A DNA stretch of 64,000 nucleotides from Clostridia bacterium (GCA_017410375.1 JAFQQW010000021.1:42208-106207); one strand, 5' to 3'; counted from the first letter of the stretch, positions 33,318 through 43,198 are shown. The notes: generated from the sequence alone by a model not told the origin. Translations and numbers: made by a program.

Positions 33318-34676
33318 ATGAACATCATTATTGTGGGTGTAGGTAAAATCGGCGAAAAGTTAGTTGAGCTTTTAAGTGCTGAACAGCATCATAACATCAC
33401 CGCTATAGACACCAGGCGGTCTGTTTTGGAAGATGTGGTAAATACCTATGATGTAATGGGTGTTGCGGGCAACGGTGCCAGCATAGAGACTCTGCAGGAG
33501 GCAGGTGTACAGAATGCCGACATTTTAATTGCCGTTGCAGGCTCGGACGAATTAAATCTTTTGACTTGCCTCATTGCCAGAAAAAGTGGCTGCCGGAACA
33601 CCATTGCAAGAGTCAGAAATCCCGAATACGGTAAGGAAGTACAGCTTTTCCAGGAAGACTTAGGACTTGCCATGGTCATCAATCCCGAATTTACGGCGGC
33701 AATGGAAATTGCAAAGGTTTTGCGTTTCCCGTCTGCCATTCAGATTGATACCTTTGCCAAGGGCAGAGTGGAAATTTTAAAATTCAAAATCCCGGAAAAA
33801 TCTGTACTGCATGACTTGAAGCTTGCGGATTTAACCCGAAAGCTGAACTGTGATATTTTGGTATGCGGCGTTCAGCGTAACGAGGAGACGGTCATCCCGG
33901 GCGGTGATTTTGTTCTGCAAAAAGGAGATCTGGTCAGCATCGTTGCAACGGTGAAAAATGCTTCCCACTTTATAAAAACCATTGGACTAAAAACCAACCG
34001 CGTAAAAGATACGATTATCGTCGGTGGCGGAACAACTGCGGTATATCTTGCAAACATTCTGATGAAAGCCGGTATTTCTGTTAAACTCATCGAAAACGAT
34101 GTTGAACGGTGCGACAGATTGTGTGAGCTGTTGCCTAAAGCCACGATTATTAACGGTGATGGAACAGAAAATCGTTTGTTGTTGGAAGAGGGCATTGAGA
34201 ATGCCGAATCCTTTGTAGCACTTACCGGTATTGATGAAGAAAATATTATGCTGTCTCTCTATGCCCAAAAACAAAGCAAGGGCAAAGTTATTACTAAAAT
34301 CAACCGCATTTCTTATGGTGAAATAATTGATAATTTAGGGTTAGATACCATCATTCATCCAAAGGATATTGCGGCAGAATATGTTTTGCGCTTTGTACGC
34401 GCCATGCACAACTCTTACGGAAGTAACATTGAAACATTACACTATATTTTAGATGGCAATGCAGAGGCTTTGGAATTTAACATCCGCGAAAAATCACCCA
34501 TTGCCGGCAAAACGATTGAAAGCCTGGATTTAAAGCCCGGTATTTTGATTGCCTGCATCACACGAAAAGGTCAAATTATTACTCCGCGCGGTAAAGATAC
34601 GATTATGCCGGGTGATACGGTTATTATTGTTACAACCAATCGGGGATTTCAGGATATTAACGACATTTTAAAGTGA
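33318..34676 (+). CDS. trkA: Trk potassium uptake regulatory protein TrkA
   Basis: A 452-residue peripheral protein that gates the TrkH potassium channel in response to nucleotides. It has two TrkA-N/TrkA-C units: the first Rossmann motif IIIVGVGKIGEKLVELL opens the protein, the second (IIVGGGTTAVYLANIL) begins near residue 233. The C-terminal RCK part includes KPGILIACITRKGQIITPRGKD. ATG 33318 has AGGAG at good spacing; an in-frame ATG 18 bases upstream precedes that site. It is followed by trkH in the same transcript. Confidence 0.94.
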   Translation: MNIIIVGVGKIGEKLVELLSAEQHHNITAIDTRRSVLEDVVNTYDVMGVAGNGASIETLQEAGVQNADILIAVAGSDELNLLTCLIARKSGCRNTIARVRNPEYGKEVQLFQEDLGLAMVINPEFTAAMEIAKVLRFPSAIQIDTFAKGRVEILKFKIPEKSVLHDLKLADLTRKLNCDILVCGVQRNEETVIPGGDFVLQKGDLVSIVATVKNASHFIKTIGLKTNRVKDTIIVGGGTTAVYLANILMKAGISVKLIENDVERCDRLCELLPKATIINGDGTENRLLLEEGIENAESFVALTGIDEENIMLSLYAQKQSKGKVITKINRISYGEIIDNLGLDTIIHPKDIAAEYVLRFVRAMHNSYGSNIETLHYILDGNAEALEFNIREKSPIAGKTIESLDLKPGILIACITRKGQIITPRGKDTIMPGDTVIIVTTNRGFQDINDILK

Positions 34677-34692
34677 AAAGCAGAGGCGTTAT

Positions 34693-36129
34693 ATGAATTA
34701 TAGAGTGATTTCTTATGTTTTAGGGTGGGTTGCAAACATTGAAGCTTTTTGTTTGCTGTTGCCCACATTATGGGCGTTGTTTCAAGGAGAAGAGACTGTT
34801 GGCGCATTTTTGGTGTGCATTTTTGTCTGTCTGGTTGTCGGACTTCCGCTTTCTGTTTATGGCAGAAAAAGCAAAGATATGTTTGCCAAAGAAGGATTTG
34901 TGGCGGTTGCACTCAGCTGGATATTAATGAGTCTTTTGGGCGCGTTACCGTTTTTGCTCAGCGGAAGTATTCCGAGCTTTGTGGATGCTTTTTTTGAAAC
35001 GGCATCCGGCTTTACAACAACGGGAGCATCCGTGCTTTCAGATGTGGAAGCACTTTCGGAGTCTGTGTTGCTCTGGCGCAGCTTTACCCACTGGATTGGC
35101 GGTATGGGTGTTATTGTTTTTCTGGTCGCGCTTCTTCCTTCTTCGGGAAGCTCTTTCCATATGGTTAAAGCAGAAAGCCCCGGATATTCCGTCAGCAAGT
35201 TTGTGCCCAAAATCAAGACAACGGCAAAGATATTATATACAATTTATATCTGTATGACGGCACTTGAAATTATTCTGTTGCTGTGTGGCGGTATGAGCTG
35301 GTTTGAGTCGCTTACATTTTCGTTTGGTACAGCCGGAACAGGTGGCTTTAGCGTCAAAAATTCCGGACTTGCAGATTACTCATCTTATGTGCAGATTGTC
35401 ATTACTGTATTCATGGTTTTGTTTGGTATTGATTTTTCCTTTTATTATCTGATCTTAATCCGCAAAGTTAAAAATGCCTTTAAAATGGAAGAGGTTATTG
35501 TATACCTTTCTTTGTTTGCCTTGTCTGTTGTTTTAATCTTTTTCAATATCCGAGAGATGTATGCTTCAACCGGTACCGCGATAAAAGATTGCGCATTTCA
35601 CGTTGCATCAATTATAACGACAACCGGCTATTCATCAACCGATTTTAATTTGTGGCCAACCTTTTCTAAAACAATACTGGTTCTTTTGATGTTTTCCGGT
35701 GCTTGTGCAGGTAGTACAGCAGGTGGTATCAAAGTTTCGCGCATTATGATACTTTTCAAAAGTATTATCAAGGAGGTTCGTGTTCTTACGCATCCCAAAA
35801 GTACCATTAAAGTGAAAATGAACGGTAAAATTTTAGAGCACGAAAAGCTTCGCGGTGTTACAGTGTTCTTTATTGCCTATATGCTAATTTTTGCACTTGC
35901 ATTTCTGTTAATCAGCTTAGATAATCTGGACATGACCACAAACTTTACGGCTGTTGTGGCGACCCTTAGTAATATTGGACCCGGCTTGGAAATGGTTGGT
36001 CCATGTGGCAATTTTAGCGTTTTCTCGGATTTTTCTACTTTGGTTTTGAGCTTTGTTATGATCATCGGAAGATTGGAGATTTTTCCCGTACTGGTTCTGC
36101 TTACGGCGAGAACTTGGAAGAACAAGTAA
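34693..36129 (+). CDS. trkH: Trk potassium uptake channel TrkH
   Basis: A 478-residue membrane protein of the TrkH/KtrB family with four M1-P-M2 repeats. The selectivity-filter loops are visible: ETASGFTTTGASVL, FGTAGTGGFSVKNSG, SIITTTGYSSTDF and ATLSNIGPGLEMVG, each with its key Gly. It forms the K+ pathway gated by TrkA, 16 bases upstream. The final repeat follows the family pattern. Confidence 0.94.
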   Translation: MNYRVISYVLGWVANIEAFCLLLPTLWALFQGEETVGAFLVCIFVCLVVGLPLSVYGRKSKDMFAKEGFVAVALSWILMSLLGALPFLLSGSIPSFVDAFFETASGFTTTGASVLSDVEALSESVLLWRSFTHWIGGMGVIVFLVALLPSSGSSFHMVKAESPGYSVSKFVPKIKTTAKILYTIYICMTALEIILLLCGGMSWFESLTFSFGTAGTGGFSVKNSGLADYSSYVQIVITVFMVLFGIDFSFYYLILIRKVKNAFKMEEVIVYLSLFALSVVLIFFNIREMYASTGTAIKDCAFHVASIITTTGYSSTDFNLWPTFSKTILVLLMFSGACAGSTAGGIKVSRIMILFKSIIKEVRVLTHPKSTIKVKMNGKILEHEKLRGVTVFFIAYMLIFALAFLLISLDNLDMTTNFTAVVATLSNIGPGLEMVGPCGNFSVFSDFSTLVLSFVMIIGRLEIFPVLVLLTARTWKNK

Positions 36130-36144
36130 AGAGGAGGAGTTTGT

Positions 36145-37110
36145 ATGGCAGATGTTCAAGCGAAACTTTCGTCTTTTTGTCGTCGGGTAGAAGAACAAAT
36201 TGAACAGATTGTATTACAAAACTTCAAAAACGGTAAGTGCACCGATCCGTATGCAGCAGACAAAAATCCCGACCGTGCCTGGTGTGATGCTGCTGAATTG
36301 CTTGCAATGTTTGAAAAACAGAATTCCTTCGTGTATAAGGTGGAATTGTTACAAGCACTCAAAGCGATGGAACAGCAGGAAATCGGCTATAATATTTTGT
36401 GCGTGGGATATGCTTTGGAATGCTTCGGTTCGCATTTTGAAAAACCAATTACAAAAGCAGAAGTTTTAAAAGGTGAAACACTTTCCAAATGGCTTGAAAA
36501 ACAGTATGCCAGAGATTCCGAATGGGTTGCCTGGGGCGCGGGTTCGGATGTGGATGCATTAGGCTCGGCATTTTATCAGAATAAAAAGTATTTTGATGCA
36601 GAACCGGACTTGAAAACACTTTTTGATTGGTTAAATAGTGCAGTGAATCCTGCATACGGAATGTGGGGAAGTGGTGAAAATATTTTGGATATGGTGAATG
36701 GTTTTTATCGTCTTACCCGTGGCACATATGCGCAATTTAATGTAGATTTGCCTTTGCCGGAAAAAACAATCGATACAGTGCTTGCACATGCAAAGATTTT
36801 GAATACAGAACAGCACATTACCGCCTGCAACACCTTAGATATTATTCATCCCTTATGGCTTTGTAAAAAGCAAACGGATTATCGGGCAGACGAAGGAAAA
36901 GGGTTTGCTTTGACGTGGATTGAAGAAGTGTTAAACAACTGGACGGACAATAAAGGATTCTCATTCATGTTGCACAAGCATAGCGAGGCTTCTATGATGG
37001 GTACGGAGATGTGGCTATCCATCCTTTATCTGCTTTGTGATTATGCGGGACTTTCACATTTGCTTACGTTTTCTCCTAAAGGGGTACACAGATTGTATAC
37101 AGAAATATAA
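36145..37110 (+). CDS. Unrecognised 321-residue protein, predicted all-helical
   Basis: I do not recognise this family. The protein is soluble-looking, with no signal peptide and no membrane helices. It is rich in Trp, Leu, Ala and Asn, with helix-sized repeats such as YNILCVGYALECFGSHF, NILDMVNGFYRLTRGTYAQF, CNTLDIIHPLWLCKKQ and EMWLSILYLLCDYAGLSH. This pattern suggests an alpha/alpha-toroid fold of the kind used by glycoside hydrolases and lyases (inference). It follows trkH by 15 bases with GAGGAGGAG as ribosome binding site, so it is probably cotranscribed. It is bounded by a bidirectional terminator. Confidence 0.75.
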   Translation: MADVQAKLSSFCRRVEEQIEQIVLQNFKNGKCTDPYAADKNPDRAWCDAAELLAMFEKQNSFVYKVELLQALKAMEQQEIGYNILCVGYALECFGSHFEKPITKAEVLKGETLSKWLEKQYARDSEWVAWGAGSDVDALGSAFYQNKKYFDAEPDLKTLFDWLNSAVNPAYGMWGSGENILDMVNGFYRLTRGTYAQFNVDLPLPEKTIDTVLAHAKILNTEQHITACNTLDIIHPLWLCKKQTDYRADEGKGFALTWIEEVLNNWTDNKGFSFMLHKHSEASMMGTEMWLSILYLLCDYAGLSHLLTFSPKGVHRLYTEI

Positions 37111-37142
37111 AAACAGCAGAGGTGTTAAACCTCTGCTGTTTT
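37110..37142. terminator. Bidirectional terminator between convergent genes
   Basis: AAACAGCAGAGG (37111-37122) pairs with CCTCTGCTGTTT (37130-37141). It overlaps the end of the convergent nnrE reading frame. Confidence 0.9.
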
Positions 37143-37766
37143 AAGTTCTTCAGGGATTCCGATATCGGTTACAGTAATTTCCCCGCTGTATGTTTTACCG
37201 GCGTTTTTCAGAAGACCGGGCTTTAAGCAACTAAAGGTTACGGTTTGGGTAGCCTTTATAGCGCAACCTAATATTTCGCCCGTATCCGCCGAAATGCCCG
37301 AAGGAATATCACACGCGACAACGGGAACATTTGTCTGATTAGCATGCGTTATGACAGCTTTAAAATTTCCCTCAATCGGACGTGCAAGGCCTACACCGAA
37401 AATTGCATCAACAATCAGGTCACATTCCGGGAAAGTACCGTCAAAGGAAAGAAAATCCAATCCGCATGCCTGCATTTTCATATACATGGCTGATGCATCT
37501 TTGCTCAAGTTGTCCTTTTCTCCAAAAAGATAAGGAAAAACCGTAACACTCTTTTCGTGTAACAATCTTGCAAGCGCAATGCCATCACCGCCATTGTTTC
37601 CGTATCCGCAAAGGATAACAATGCGTTTGGCAGATGGGTAATTTTCCAAAATGACATGTAAAACCGTTGTTGCAGCATTTTCCATAAGATCTAAAGAGGG
37701 AATGCCGTATTCTTCAATGGCAATCTGATCCATTTCGCGCATTTGTGCAGCTGTTTTTATAATCAT
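37125..37766 (-). CDS. nnrE: NAD(P)H-hydrate epimerase (YjeF N-terminal type)
   Basis: This enzyme epimerises damaged R-NAD(P)HX so that it can be repaired. The 213-residue protein is the YjeF N-terminal domain only, without the ADP-dependent dehydratase domain often fused in bacteria. Motifs: AAQMREMDQIAIEEYGIP, MENAATTVL, ILCGYGNNGGDGIALARLL and VDAIFGVGLARPIEG. It lies 10 bases after the MFS transporter gene on the same strand. The stop codon is inside the shared terminator. Confidence 0.9.
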   Translation of the reverse strand: MIIKTAAQMREMDQIAIEEYGIPSLDLMENAATTVLHVILENYPSAKRIVILCGYGNNGGDGIALARLLHEKSVTVFPYLFGEKDNLSKDASAMYMKMQACGLDFLSFDGTFPECDLIVDAIFGVGLARPIEGNFKAVITHANQTNVPVVACDIPSGISADTGEILGCAIKATQTVTFSCLKPGLLKNAGKTYSGEITVTDIGIPEELKTAEV

Positions 37767-37776
37767 AGCGACTCCT

Positions 37777-39069
37777 TTACTGTTTCATAACCGTTTGTTT
37801 TGCGATAACCTTACGCAAAAACAAAATTGCAATGCAGATTAATACAAAGCCGATAATAGCCAGAATTTGTTGGCTGAAAAGCTCGAATCCGAATAAACGG
37901 ATGTAGTTGTCTGCACCTGCGACACTTACAATACGGCTTGCTACTAAAGAAGCAAGAAACCCGCAAATGCCTCCGATGCTGTTTTTGAATGCCATTGCCT
38001 GTGTAATATAGGCAGAGGGTACATAGCTGTAAGTAATATTAAATGAATTTGCGTTGGTGCCTGCAGTAGATATATTCATTAAAACAGTATAACCGATAAT
38101 CAGCCACCAAGTGGTTTTGGTAGTAAATGTAATACAAAGATAGGCAACCGCTAAAATCCACAGTCCAAGTTCAAAGCCCTTTGCAAAGCTTTTTTTATCC
38201 GAGAAGCGACCAAAAGGCATCGAAACGCCCATTCTTGCGAAATTACCCAGCATATTCACAACCTGTACAAATAACAAAGAGGGGAGTAAGTCGTTTTTAA
38301 ATAATCCAATATAACCCAAAAGAATATATCTGGCGGAGTCAAACAGAATAGTCAGATATATAATGCTACGGAAGTTTTTGTTACCCATGGTTTCCTTAAA
38401 AACTTTTTTTAAAGGCAGATTATCCGCATCGTGCATATCTTCGCGTTCTTTTTTAATCAACATAAATGAAACAAAATTTGAAATATTTACAACAAGAAGA
38501 ATGATAGAGATGAATAAAAAACCGCCTTCTAAATTTCCTCGTTCTTCGAATCCGTCTGTTATTGCCCCTATAATCAATGTAAAGGCGATGCCCGATATCA
38601 AGGAAACAATTTCCTTTTTTGCTGAAAAATAAGCACGGACGCCGGGGTCTACAAACGAATTACCCCATTTAAACGCAATAGAAAAAACCAGACATTTTGC
38701 AAAATATGCAATTAAAATTCCCAGGGTGACCAGAAGAGGTTTAATGGGATTGAACGTATCGGGCAAAAACGGAATCAGATACAAAAGCATAAAGAAAACC
38801 TGACTGGTTGTGTCTGTAATAATTACAAGCTTTTTTGTGCTGATTTTTATTTTTACTGCCCATATGGACAAAAGCTGAAAAATAAAAGCCAGGGAAACGA
38901 TGGACGAAATGACACCGGTTAAAGCATCGCTGACGCCGATGTGCTTTAAAAGCTTTGCCAAAAACGCATCTGCAACCAGCAGAGAAGTGAAATATTCAAA
39001 TGTACACTGCGACATATAGGCGACGCGTGACCGTTTGTAGTCAGGTGCATTGTAATTGATTTTATCCAT
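37777..39069 (-). CDS. Major facilitator superfamily transporter
   Basis: A 430-residue protein with about twelve hydrophobic segments, typical of an MFS carrier. The central loop is charged (KKEREDMHDADNLPLKKVFKE), and the A-like motif appears as PFGRFSDKKSFAKGFELG. The substrate cannot be read from sequence. It lies between an AraC regulator and nnrE on the minus strand and faces the hexuronate operon, so uptake of a uronate or related sugar is plausible (inference). Confidence 0.85.
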   Translation of the reverse strand: MDKINYNAPDYKRSRVAYMSQCTFEYFTSLLVADAFLAKLLKHIGVSDALTGVISSIVSLAFIFQLLSIWAVKIKISTKKLVIITDTTSQVFFMLLYLIPFLPDTFNPIKPLLVTLGILIAYFAKCLVFSIAFKWGNSFVDPGVRAYFSAKKEIVSLISGIAFTLIIGAITDGFEERGNLEGGFLFISIILLVVNISNFVSFMLIKKEREDMHDADNLPLKKVFKETMGNKNFRSIIYLTILFDSARYILLGYIGLFKNDLLPSLLFVQVVNMLGNFARMGVSMPFGRFSDKKSFAKGFELGLWILAVAYLCITFTTKTTWWLIIGYTVLMNISTAGTNANSFNITYSYVPSAYITQAMAFKNSIGGICGFLASLVASRIVSVAGADNYIRLFGFELFSQQILAIIGFVLICIAILFLRKVIAKQTVMKQ

Positions 39070-39132
39070 AAAAATATCCGCTCCTTTTGCTGTAAACCAT
39101 TATACAGAAAAAGAAACGGAAAATCAAGGGAT

Positions 39133-39975
39133 TTACTTACGAAAATTTTTCGTTTTTTTGCCGGTTTTCAGATCATCCTTCGGGGAGTGTCCACGGTATA
39201 CTGTATATGCTCTGTAAAAATTGGAATAGTTCGAAAAACCGGAAAGTGAAACAGCTTCTGTAATACTCATACCTTGCTGACACAGCTCACGCACTTTTAA
39301 AATACGTTTGTTTATGATGTAATTGTTCAATGTGAAGCCGGTGTATTCTTTAAATAATTTGCATAGATAATACTTTGAAATGTAGCAATTTTTTGCAAGG
39401 TCATCCAATGAGATAGGATTTTGCAAATTGTTATTGATGTAAGAGATGGTTTCGGCTACGATTTTGTTGCCTCTATGTGCAAGATTTGACCGCTTTGCTT
39501 TCGTAAGCAGATGCAAAAATTCAAGCAGAGCGCAGGTGACTGGCAAATCAGTTTGTTCGCTGTTTGCATATTTTTCCAGACGCATTAAAACCTCGGGGAT
39601 GCCTTCGTTATGAGAAGAGTAGCTGGGAATCAGGTAATCCTTTTTTGTTTTGATTTCATCAAAAAAATCCTGGATATACTGCATTTCTTTTTGATTGAAA
39701 AATTCGGGACGTATGTTGATAACAATGCGTTCATAATCTTCTGTACCGAGAAAACGGACATAATGCTGTTCACCGTCATTGATAATCAGAATGTCGTTTG
39801 GTTCAGGCTTATATACTGTGCCTTCAATAACATATTCCACATTCCCTTTCAGAAAAATATAAATTTCCTTCTGAATATGAATGTGAGGGTTGTGAAATTC
39901 CGGGTTTGGTTTTTCGGTTAAAGAACGTGCATAATACACTTGTTTTGTCTTGTAAATGCAAAAGTTTTTATCCAC
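39133..39975 (-). CDS. AraC family transcriptional regulator
   Basis: A 280-residue regulator with a cupin half (NPEFHNPHIHIQKEIYIFLKG, EPNDILIINDGEQHYV) and a C-terminal AraC double helix-turn-helix (ISLDDLAKNCYISKYYLCKLFKEYTG, then MSITEAVSLSGFSNYSNFYRAYTVYRGHSP). I chose the GTG at 39975: GGGAGGG stands at ideal distance in front of it, while ATG codons further upstream are too close or lack a site. It is divergent from the hexuronate operon and is its likely activator. Confidence 0.88.
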   Translation of the reverse strand: MDKNFCIYKTKQVYYARSLTEKPNPEFHNPHIHIQKEIYIFLKGNVEYVIEGTVYKPEPNDILIINDGEQHYVRFLGTEDYERIVINIRPEFFNQKEMQYIQDFFDEIKTKKDYLIPSYSSHNEGIPEVLMRLEKYANSEQTDLPVTCALLEFLHLLTKAKRSNLAHRGNKIVAETISYINNNLQNPISLDDLAKNCYISKYYLCKLFKEYTGFTLNNYIINKRILKVRELCQQGMSITEAVSLSGFSNYSNFYRAYTVYRGHSPKDDLKTGKKTKNFRK

Positions 39976-39994
39976 AATCATCCCTCCCATCATT

Positions 39995-40023
39995 ATTTTA
40001 ACACAAAACAACAAGATTTGCAA
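39995..40023 (-). promoter_or_regulatory. Promoter of the AraC regulator gene
   Basis: Minus strand: TTGCAA (40023-40018), 17 bases, TAAAAT (40000-39995). Confidence 0.65.
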
Positions 40024-40043
40024 TGTTTTTGACAATATTTTTA

Positions 40044-40072
40044 TTGAAAGTTTATTTTTTTTGTATTATAAT
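40044..40072 (+). promoter_or_regulatory. Promoter of the hexuronate operon
   Basis: TTGAAA (40044-40049), 17 bases, TATAAT (40067-40072), 31 bases before the first start codon. Another TTGACA at 40029-40034 lies just upstream. Confidence 0.7.
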
Positions 40073-40103
40073 GTATGTAATAAAATATATGAGGAGGATT
40101 CTT

Positions 40104-40961
40104 ATGTACAAGCATGTCAAAATTACCGGGTTTTCTGACGAAATCAATCCGGCTATCGATGAGCAGTTTGCGCTTTTAAACGAGCTCGGCATCTCTTATT
40201 TTGATCCGCGCGGTGTAGACGGCACAAATATTTCAGATCTTACAGATGAACAGGCTGATGTTTTGTTGGAAAAAATGAAAAAAGCAAACATTAAGGTTGC
40301 CTGCCTTGGTTCGCCTATCGGTAAAATCGAAATTACCGATCCCATTGAACCACATCTTGAAAAATTAAAAAGAACCATCACTATTGCAAAAAAACTCGGC
40401 ACGAAATATATCCGTATTTTCAGCTTCTTTATGCCGAAGGACGAAGATCCTGCAAACTACAGAGATGAAGTAATGAAGAGAATGCAAATGATGGTTGATA
40501 TTGCTGAAGCTGAAGGGGTTGTTCTTCTGCACGAAAATGAAAAAGGCATTTACGGTGATATCGCGTCCCGTTGCAAGGATATTTTTGAAACCGTTAAATC
40601 TCCTGCGCTGAGCGGTGTGTTTGACCCGGCAAACTTTATTCAGTGCGGACAGAAGGTTTTTCCGGATGCCATTGAAATGTTAAAGCCTTATATTACATAT
40701 ATGCATATCAAAGATTGCACCGCTGACGGTCAGATTGTTCCTGCCGGTATGGGCATCGGTGATATTGATAAAGTGTTTGAAGTGCTTCTGGCACAAGGCT
40801 ATGAAGGCTTTGCGTGCTTAGAACCGCACTTGGGTAAATTTGAAGGTCTTGCAGCTTTAGAGCAGGATGACACAATGCTTAAATTAGAAGCCAGCGACGG
40901 TAAAAAGTTTGTTTTAGCTTATCAGTCGCTTAAGAAAATTTTAGATAAGGTTGGTGCGTAA
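40104..40961 (+). CDS. Sugar phosphate isomerase/epimerase (xylose isomerase-like TIM barrel)
   Basis: A 285-residue AP-endonuclease-2/xylose-isomerase-like barrel. Metal-site segments include LLHENEKGIYGD, SGVFDPANFIQCG, YMHIKDC and ACLEPHLG. Family members isomerise or epimerise sugars, ketouronates or inositol derivatives. The ATG at 40104 follows GAGGAGG; the longer frame begins inside the promoter. It heads the operon with two Gfo/Idh enzymes and the uronate genes. The substrate is unknown. Confidence 0.85.
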   Translation: MYKHVKITGFSDEINPAIDEQFALLNELGISYFDPRGVDGTNISDLTDEQADVLLEKMKKANIKVACLGSPIGKIEITDPIEPHLEKLKRTITIAKKLGTKYIRIFSFFMPKDEDPANYRDEVMKRMQMMVDIAEAEGVVLLHENEKGIYGDIASRCKDIFETVKSPALSGVFDPANFIQCGQKVFPDAIEMLKPYITYMHIKDCTADGQIVPAGMGIGDIDKVFEVLLAQGYEGFACLEPHLGKFEGLAALEQDDTMLKLEASDGKKFVLAYQSLKKILDKVGA

Positions 40962-40963
40962 AC

Positions 40964-42124
40964 ATGGAAAAGGTAAGATTTGGTATTGTTGGTCTTGGCA
41001 GTATGGGTACTTCCCATGCTGACAGAGTATGGAAAGGGGATATCCCAGGATTGGAGCTTGCTGCGGTATGCGACATCAATCCCGCAAGATTGGATCACGC
41101 AAAGACGGCTTATCCCGGTGTTGCAACGTTTGATAAGGCAGAAGATTTATATGAAAGCGGTCTTTGCGACCTCGTAATTGTTGCAACTCCGCATTATGAT
41201 CATCCGAAACTGGTTATTTCAGCATTGGAACATGATTTGCATGTTATTTCCGAAAAGCCTGCAGGTGTATACACTAAACAGGTGCTTGAAATGAACGAAG
41301 CTGCAAAAAAGAGCAACAAGCTTTTTGCAATTATGTTCAACCAGAGAACAAACCCTATGTATCAGAAGCTGCGTGAAATGATTCAGCGCGGCGACTTAGG
41401 TAAAATCAAGAGAATTAACTGGATTATTACAACCTGGTATCGTTCTCAGGCATATCATGACAGTGCAACCTGGCGCTCGAACTGGAAGCTTGAAGGCGGC
41501 GGAACTCTGATTAACCAGAACCCCCATCAGTTAGACCTTTGGCAGTGGATGTTCGGTATGCCCAGCAAAATCCGTTCTTTTGTTTCCTTTGGTAAATACT
41601 ATGATATTGAAGTTGAAGACGATGTTACAGCTTTTATGGAATATGAAAACGGCGCAACCGGCGTATACATTACATCTACCGGTGAAGCACCCGGCGTAAA
41701 CCGTCTTGAGGTTACCGGCGACATGGGTGTTGTTATCATTGAAAACGGCAAAATGACCTTTAAGCGTAACTATATTTCTGAAAGAGAATTTAATAAGACA
41801 AATGAATCTCCCTTTGGTTTGCCTGAATGCTGGACCTGTGAAATCCCGGTTAAACCAGGCAGCGGTGAACAGCATAACGGTGTATTGAAAAACGTTACCA
41901 ATGCAATTCTGAAGGGTGAAAAGCTTCTTTCTCCCGGTTTAGAAGGCATTAACGGTCTTACCATTTCCAATGCAATGCACTACAGCACATGGATTGATGA
42001 CTGGGCAGATGTAAAGAACTTCCCGCATGACGATTTCTATGCAAAACTGCAGGAAAAAATTGCAACCTCAAAACCTAAAAAGGCAGTAGAAGCGAAAGCA
42101 CAGAACTTAGAAGGCACCTATTGA
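40964..42124 (+). CDS. Gfo/Idh/MocA family oxidoreductase
   Basis: A 386-residue NAD(P)-dependent oxidoreductase. RFGIVGLGSMGTSHADRV is the dinucleotide motif, VISEKPAGVY the EKP motif, and WRSNWKLEGGGTLINQNPHQLDLWQW the catalytic-domain block shared by the family. It starts two bases after the upstream stop codon. Together with the next gene and the TIM-barrel protein it could oxidise, epimerise and reduce a sugar before entry into the uronate route (inference). Confidence 0.88.
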   Translation: MEKVRFGIVGLGSMGTSHADRVWKGDIPGLELAAVCDINPARLDHAKTAYPGVATFDKAEDLYESGLCDLVIVATPHYDHPKLVISALEHDLHVISEKPAGVYTKQVLEMNEAAKKSNKLFAIMFNQRTNPMYQKLREMIQRGDLGKIKRINWIITTWYRSQAYHDSATWRSNWKLEGGGTLINQNPHQLDLWQWMFGMPSKIRSFVSFGKYYDIEVEDDVTAFMEYENGATGVYITSTGEAPGVNRLEVTGDMGVVIIENGKMTFKRNYISEREFNKTNESPFGLPECWTCEIPVKPGSGEQHNGVLKNVTNAILKGEKLLSPGLEGINGLTISNAMHYSTWIDDWADVKNFPHDDFYAKLQEKIATSKPKKAVEAKAQNLEGTY

Positions 42125-42184
42125 TTCAGTCTATCGCTTTAAAATCAGCTATGAATATTTGACGAAGAAAGGATTCTGCTGAAC

Positions 42185-43186
42185 ATGAAACGTGTTTGTA
42201 TTGTCGGTTGCGGTGCCATCAGTGGCAATCATGCCGAAGCATTGCAAAAGACAGAAAACGCAAGTTTAGTTGCAGTTTGTGATATCAACCATGAACGCGC
42301 AGACAAACTTGCTGAGAAATACAATATAGAAAAAGTTTATTATGATTATGCGGAAGTGCTTGAGGATACAGGTATTGATGCGGTGCACATTTGTACACCG
42401 CATTATCTGCATACCGATATGGCAATCAGTGCCTTGGAAAAAGGTAAATTTGTTTTCTTAGAAAAACCGGTCAGCATTTCCAATGAACAGCTTGACCGCT
42501 TGAAGGAAACCGAGCAAAAGCATCCCGGAAAGCTTGCGGTTTGCTTCCAGAACCGCACAAATCCGTCTGTAGTTGCTTTGAAAGAAGCTTTAACCAGTGA
42601 AGAAAACGGTGCATTTTTGGGTATCAAGGCTTTTTTGGTATGGCACAGAACAAAAGAGTACTATGCTATGGATGCATGGCGCGGCAAATGGGACACCGAA
42701 GGCGGTGGGCTTATGATTAACCAGGCGGTCCACACATTAGACCTTTTAAGTTGGCTCTCGGGCGGTGCGAAATCGGTTAAGGGCACCATGTCTACCAAAG
42801 TTCTTGCAGATTGCATCGAGGTAGAGGATACAGCTGAGGCAATTATCTTTTTAAACAACGGCCATCGCGGTTGCTTCTATGGAACAAATGCCTACAGCAC
42901 AGACAGTTCCTATAATCTGGAAGTGGATTTTGAAAACGTAACCTTCCGTTACGCTGACAATTTTCTTTATAAAATCGAAAAAGGAAAGCGTCCCGAAATT
43001 GTTGCGGATGACAGTATGGATGTGGTCGGCAAATCATACTGGGGCAACGGTCACAGCCGTTTGATTTCCGCTTTTTATGAAAATGGCAACGAAGGCATGA
43101 GCCTTTCGGAAGCTGAACCCACCTTCCGTTTATTGTTCGCATTCTATGAGAGTGCATCTAAAAATGGGGAAGAAGTGGAGCTTTAA
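42185..43186 (+). CDS. Gfo/Idh/MocA family oxidoreductase (second paralogue)
   Basis: This 333-residue protein has the dinucleotide motif RVCIVGCGAISGNHAEAL, the FLEKPVSIS motif and WRGKWDTEGGGLMINQAVHTLDLL. It resembles the preceding gene in layout but is clearly a diverged paralogue. It lies 60 bases downstream with GAAAGGA as ribosome binding site and 12 bases before uxuA, so it belongs to the same transcript. Confidence 0.88.
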   Translation: MKRVCIVGCGAISGNHAEALQKTENASLVAVCDINHERADKLAEKYNIEKVYYDYAEVLEDTGIDAVHICTPHYLHTDMAISALEKGKFVFLEKPVSISNEQLDRLKETEQKHPGKLAVCFQNRTNPSVVALKEALTSEENGAFLGIKAFLVWHRTKEYYAMDAWRGKWDTEGGGLMINQAVHTLDLLSWLSGGAKSVKGTMSTKVLADCIEVEDTAEAIIFLNNGHRGCFYGTNAYSTDSSYNLEVDFENVTFRYADNFLYKIEKGKRPEIVADDSMDVVGKSYWGNGHSRLISAFYENGNEGMSLSEAEPTFRLLFAFYESASKNGEEVEL

Positions 43187-43198
43187 GGAGGAAAAAAT

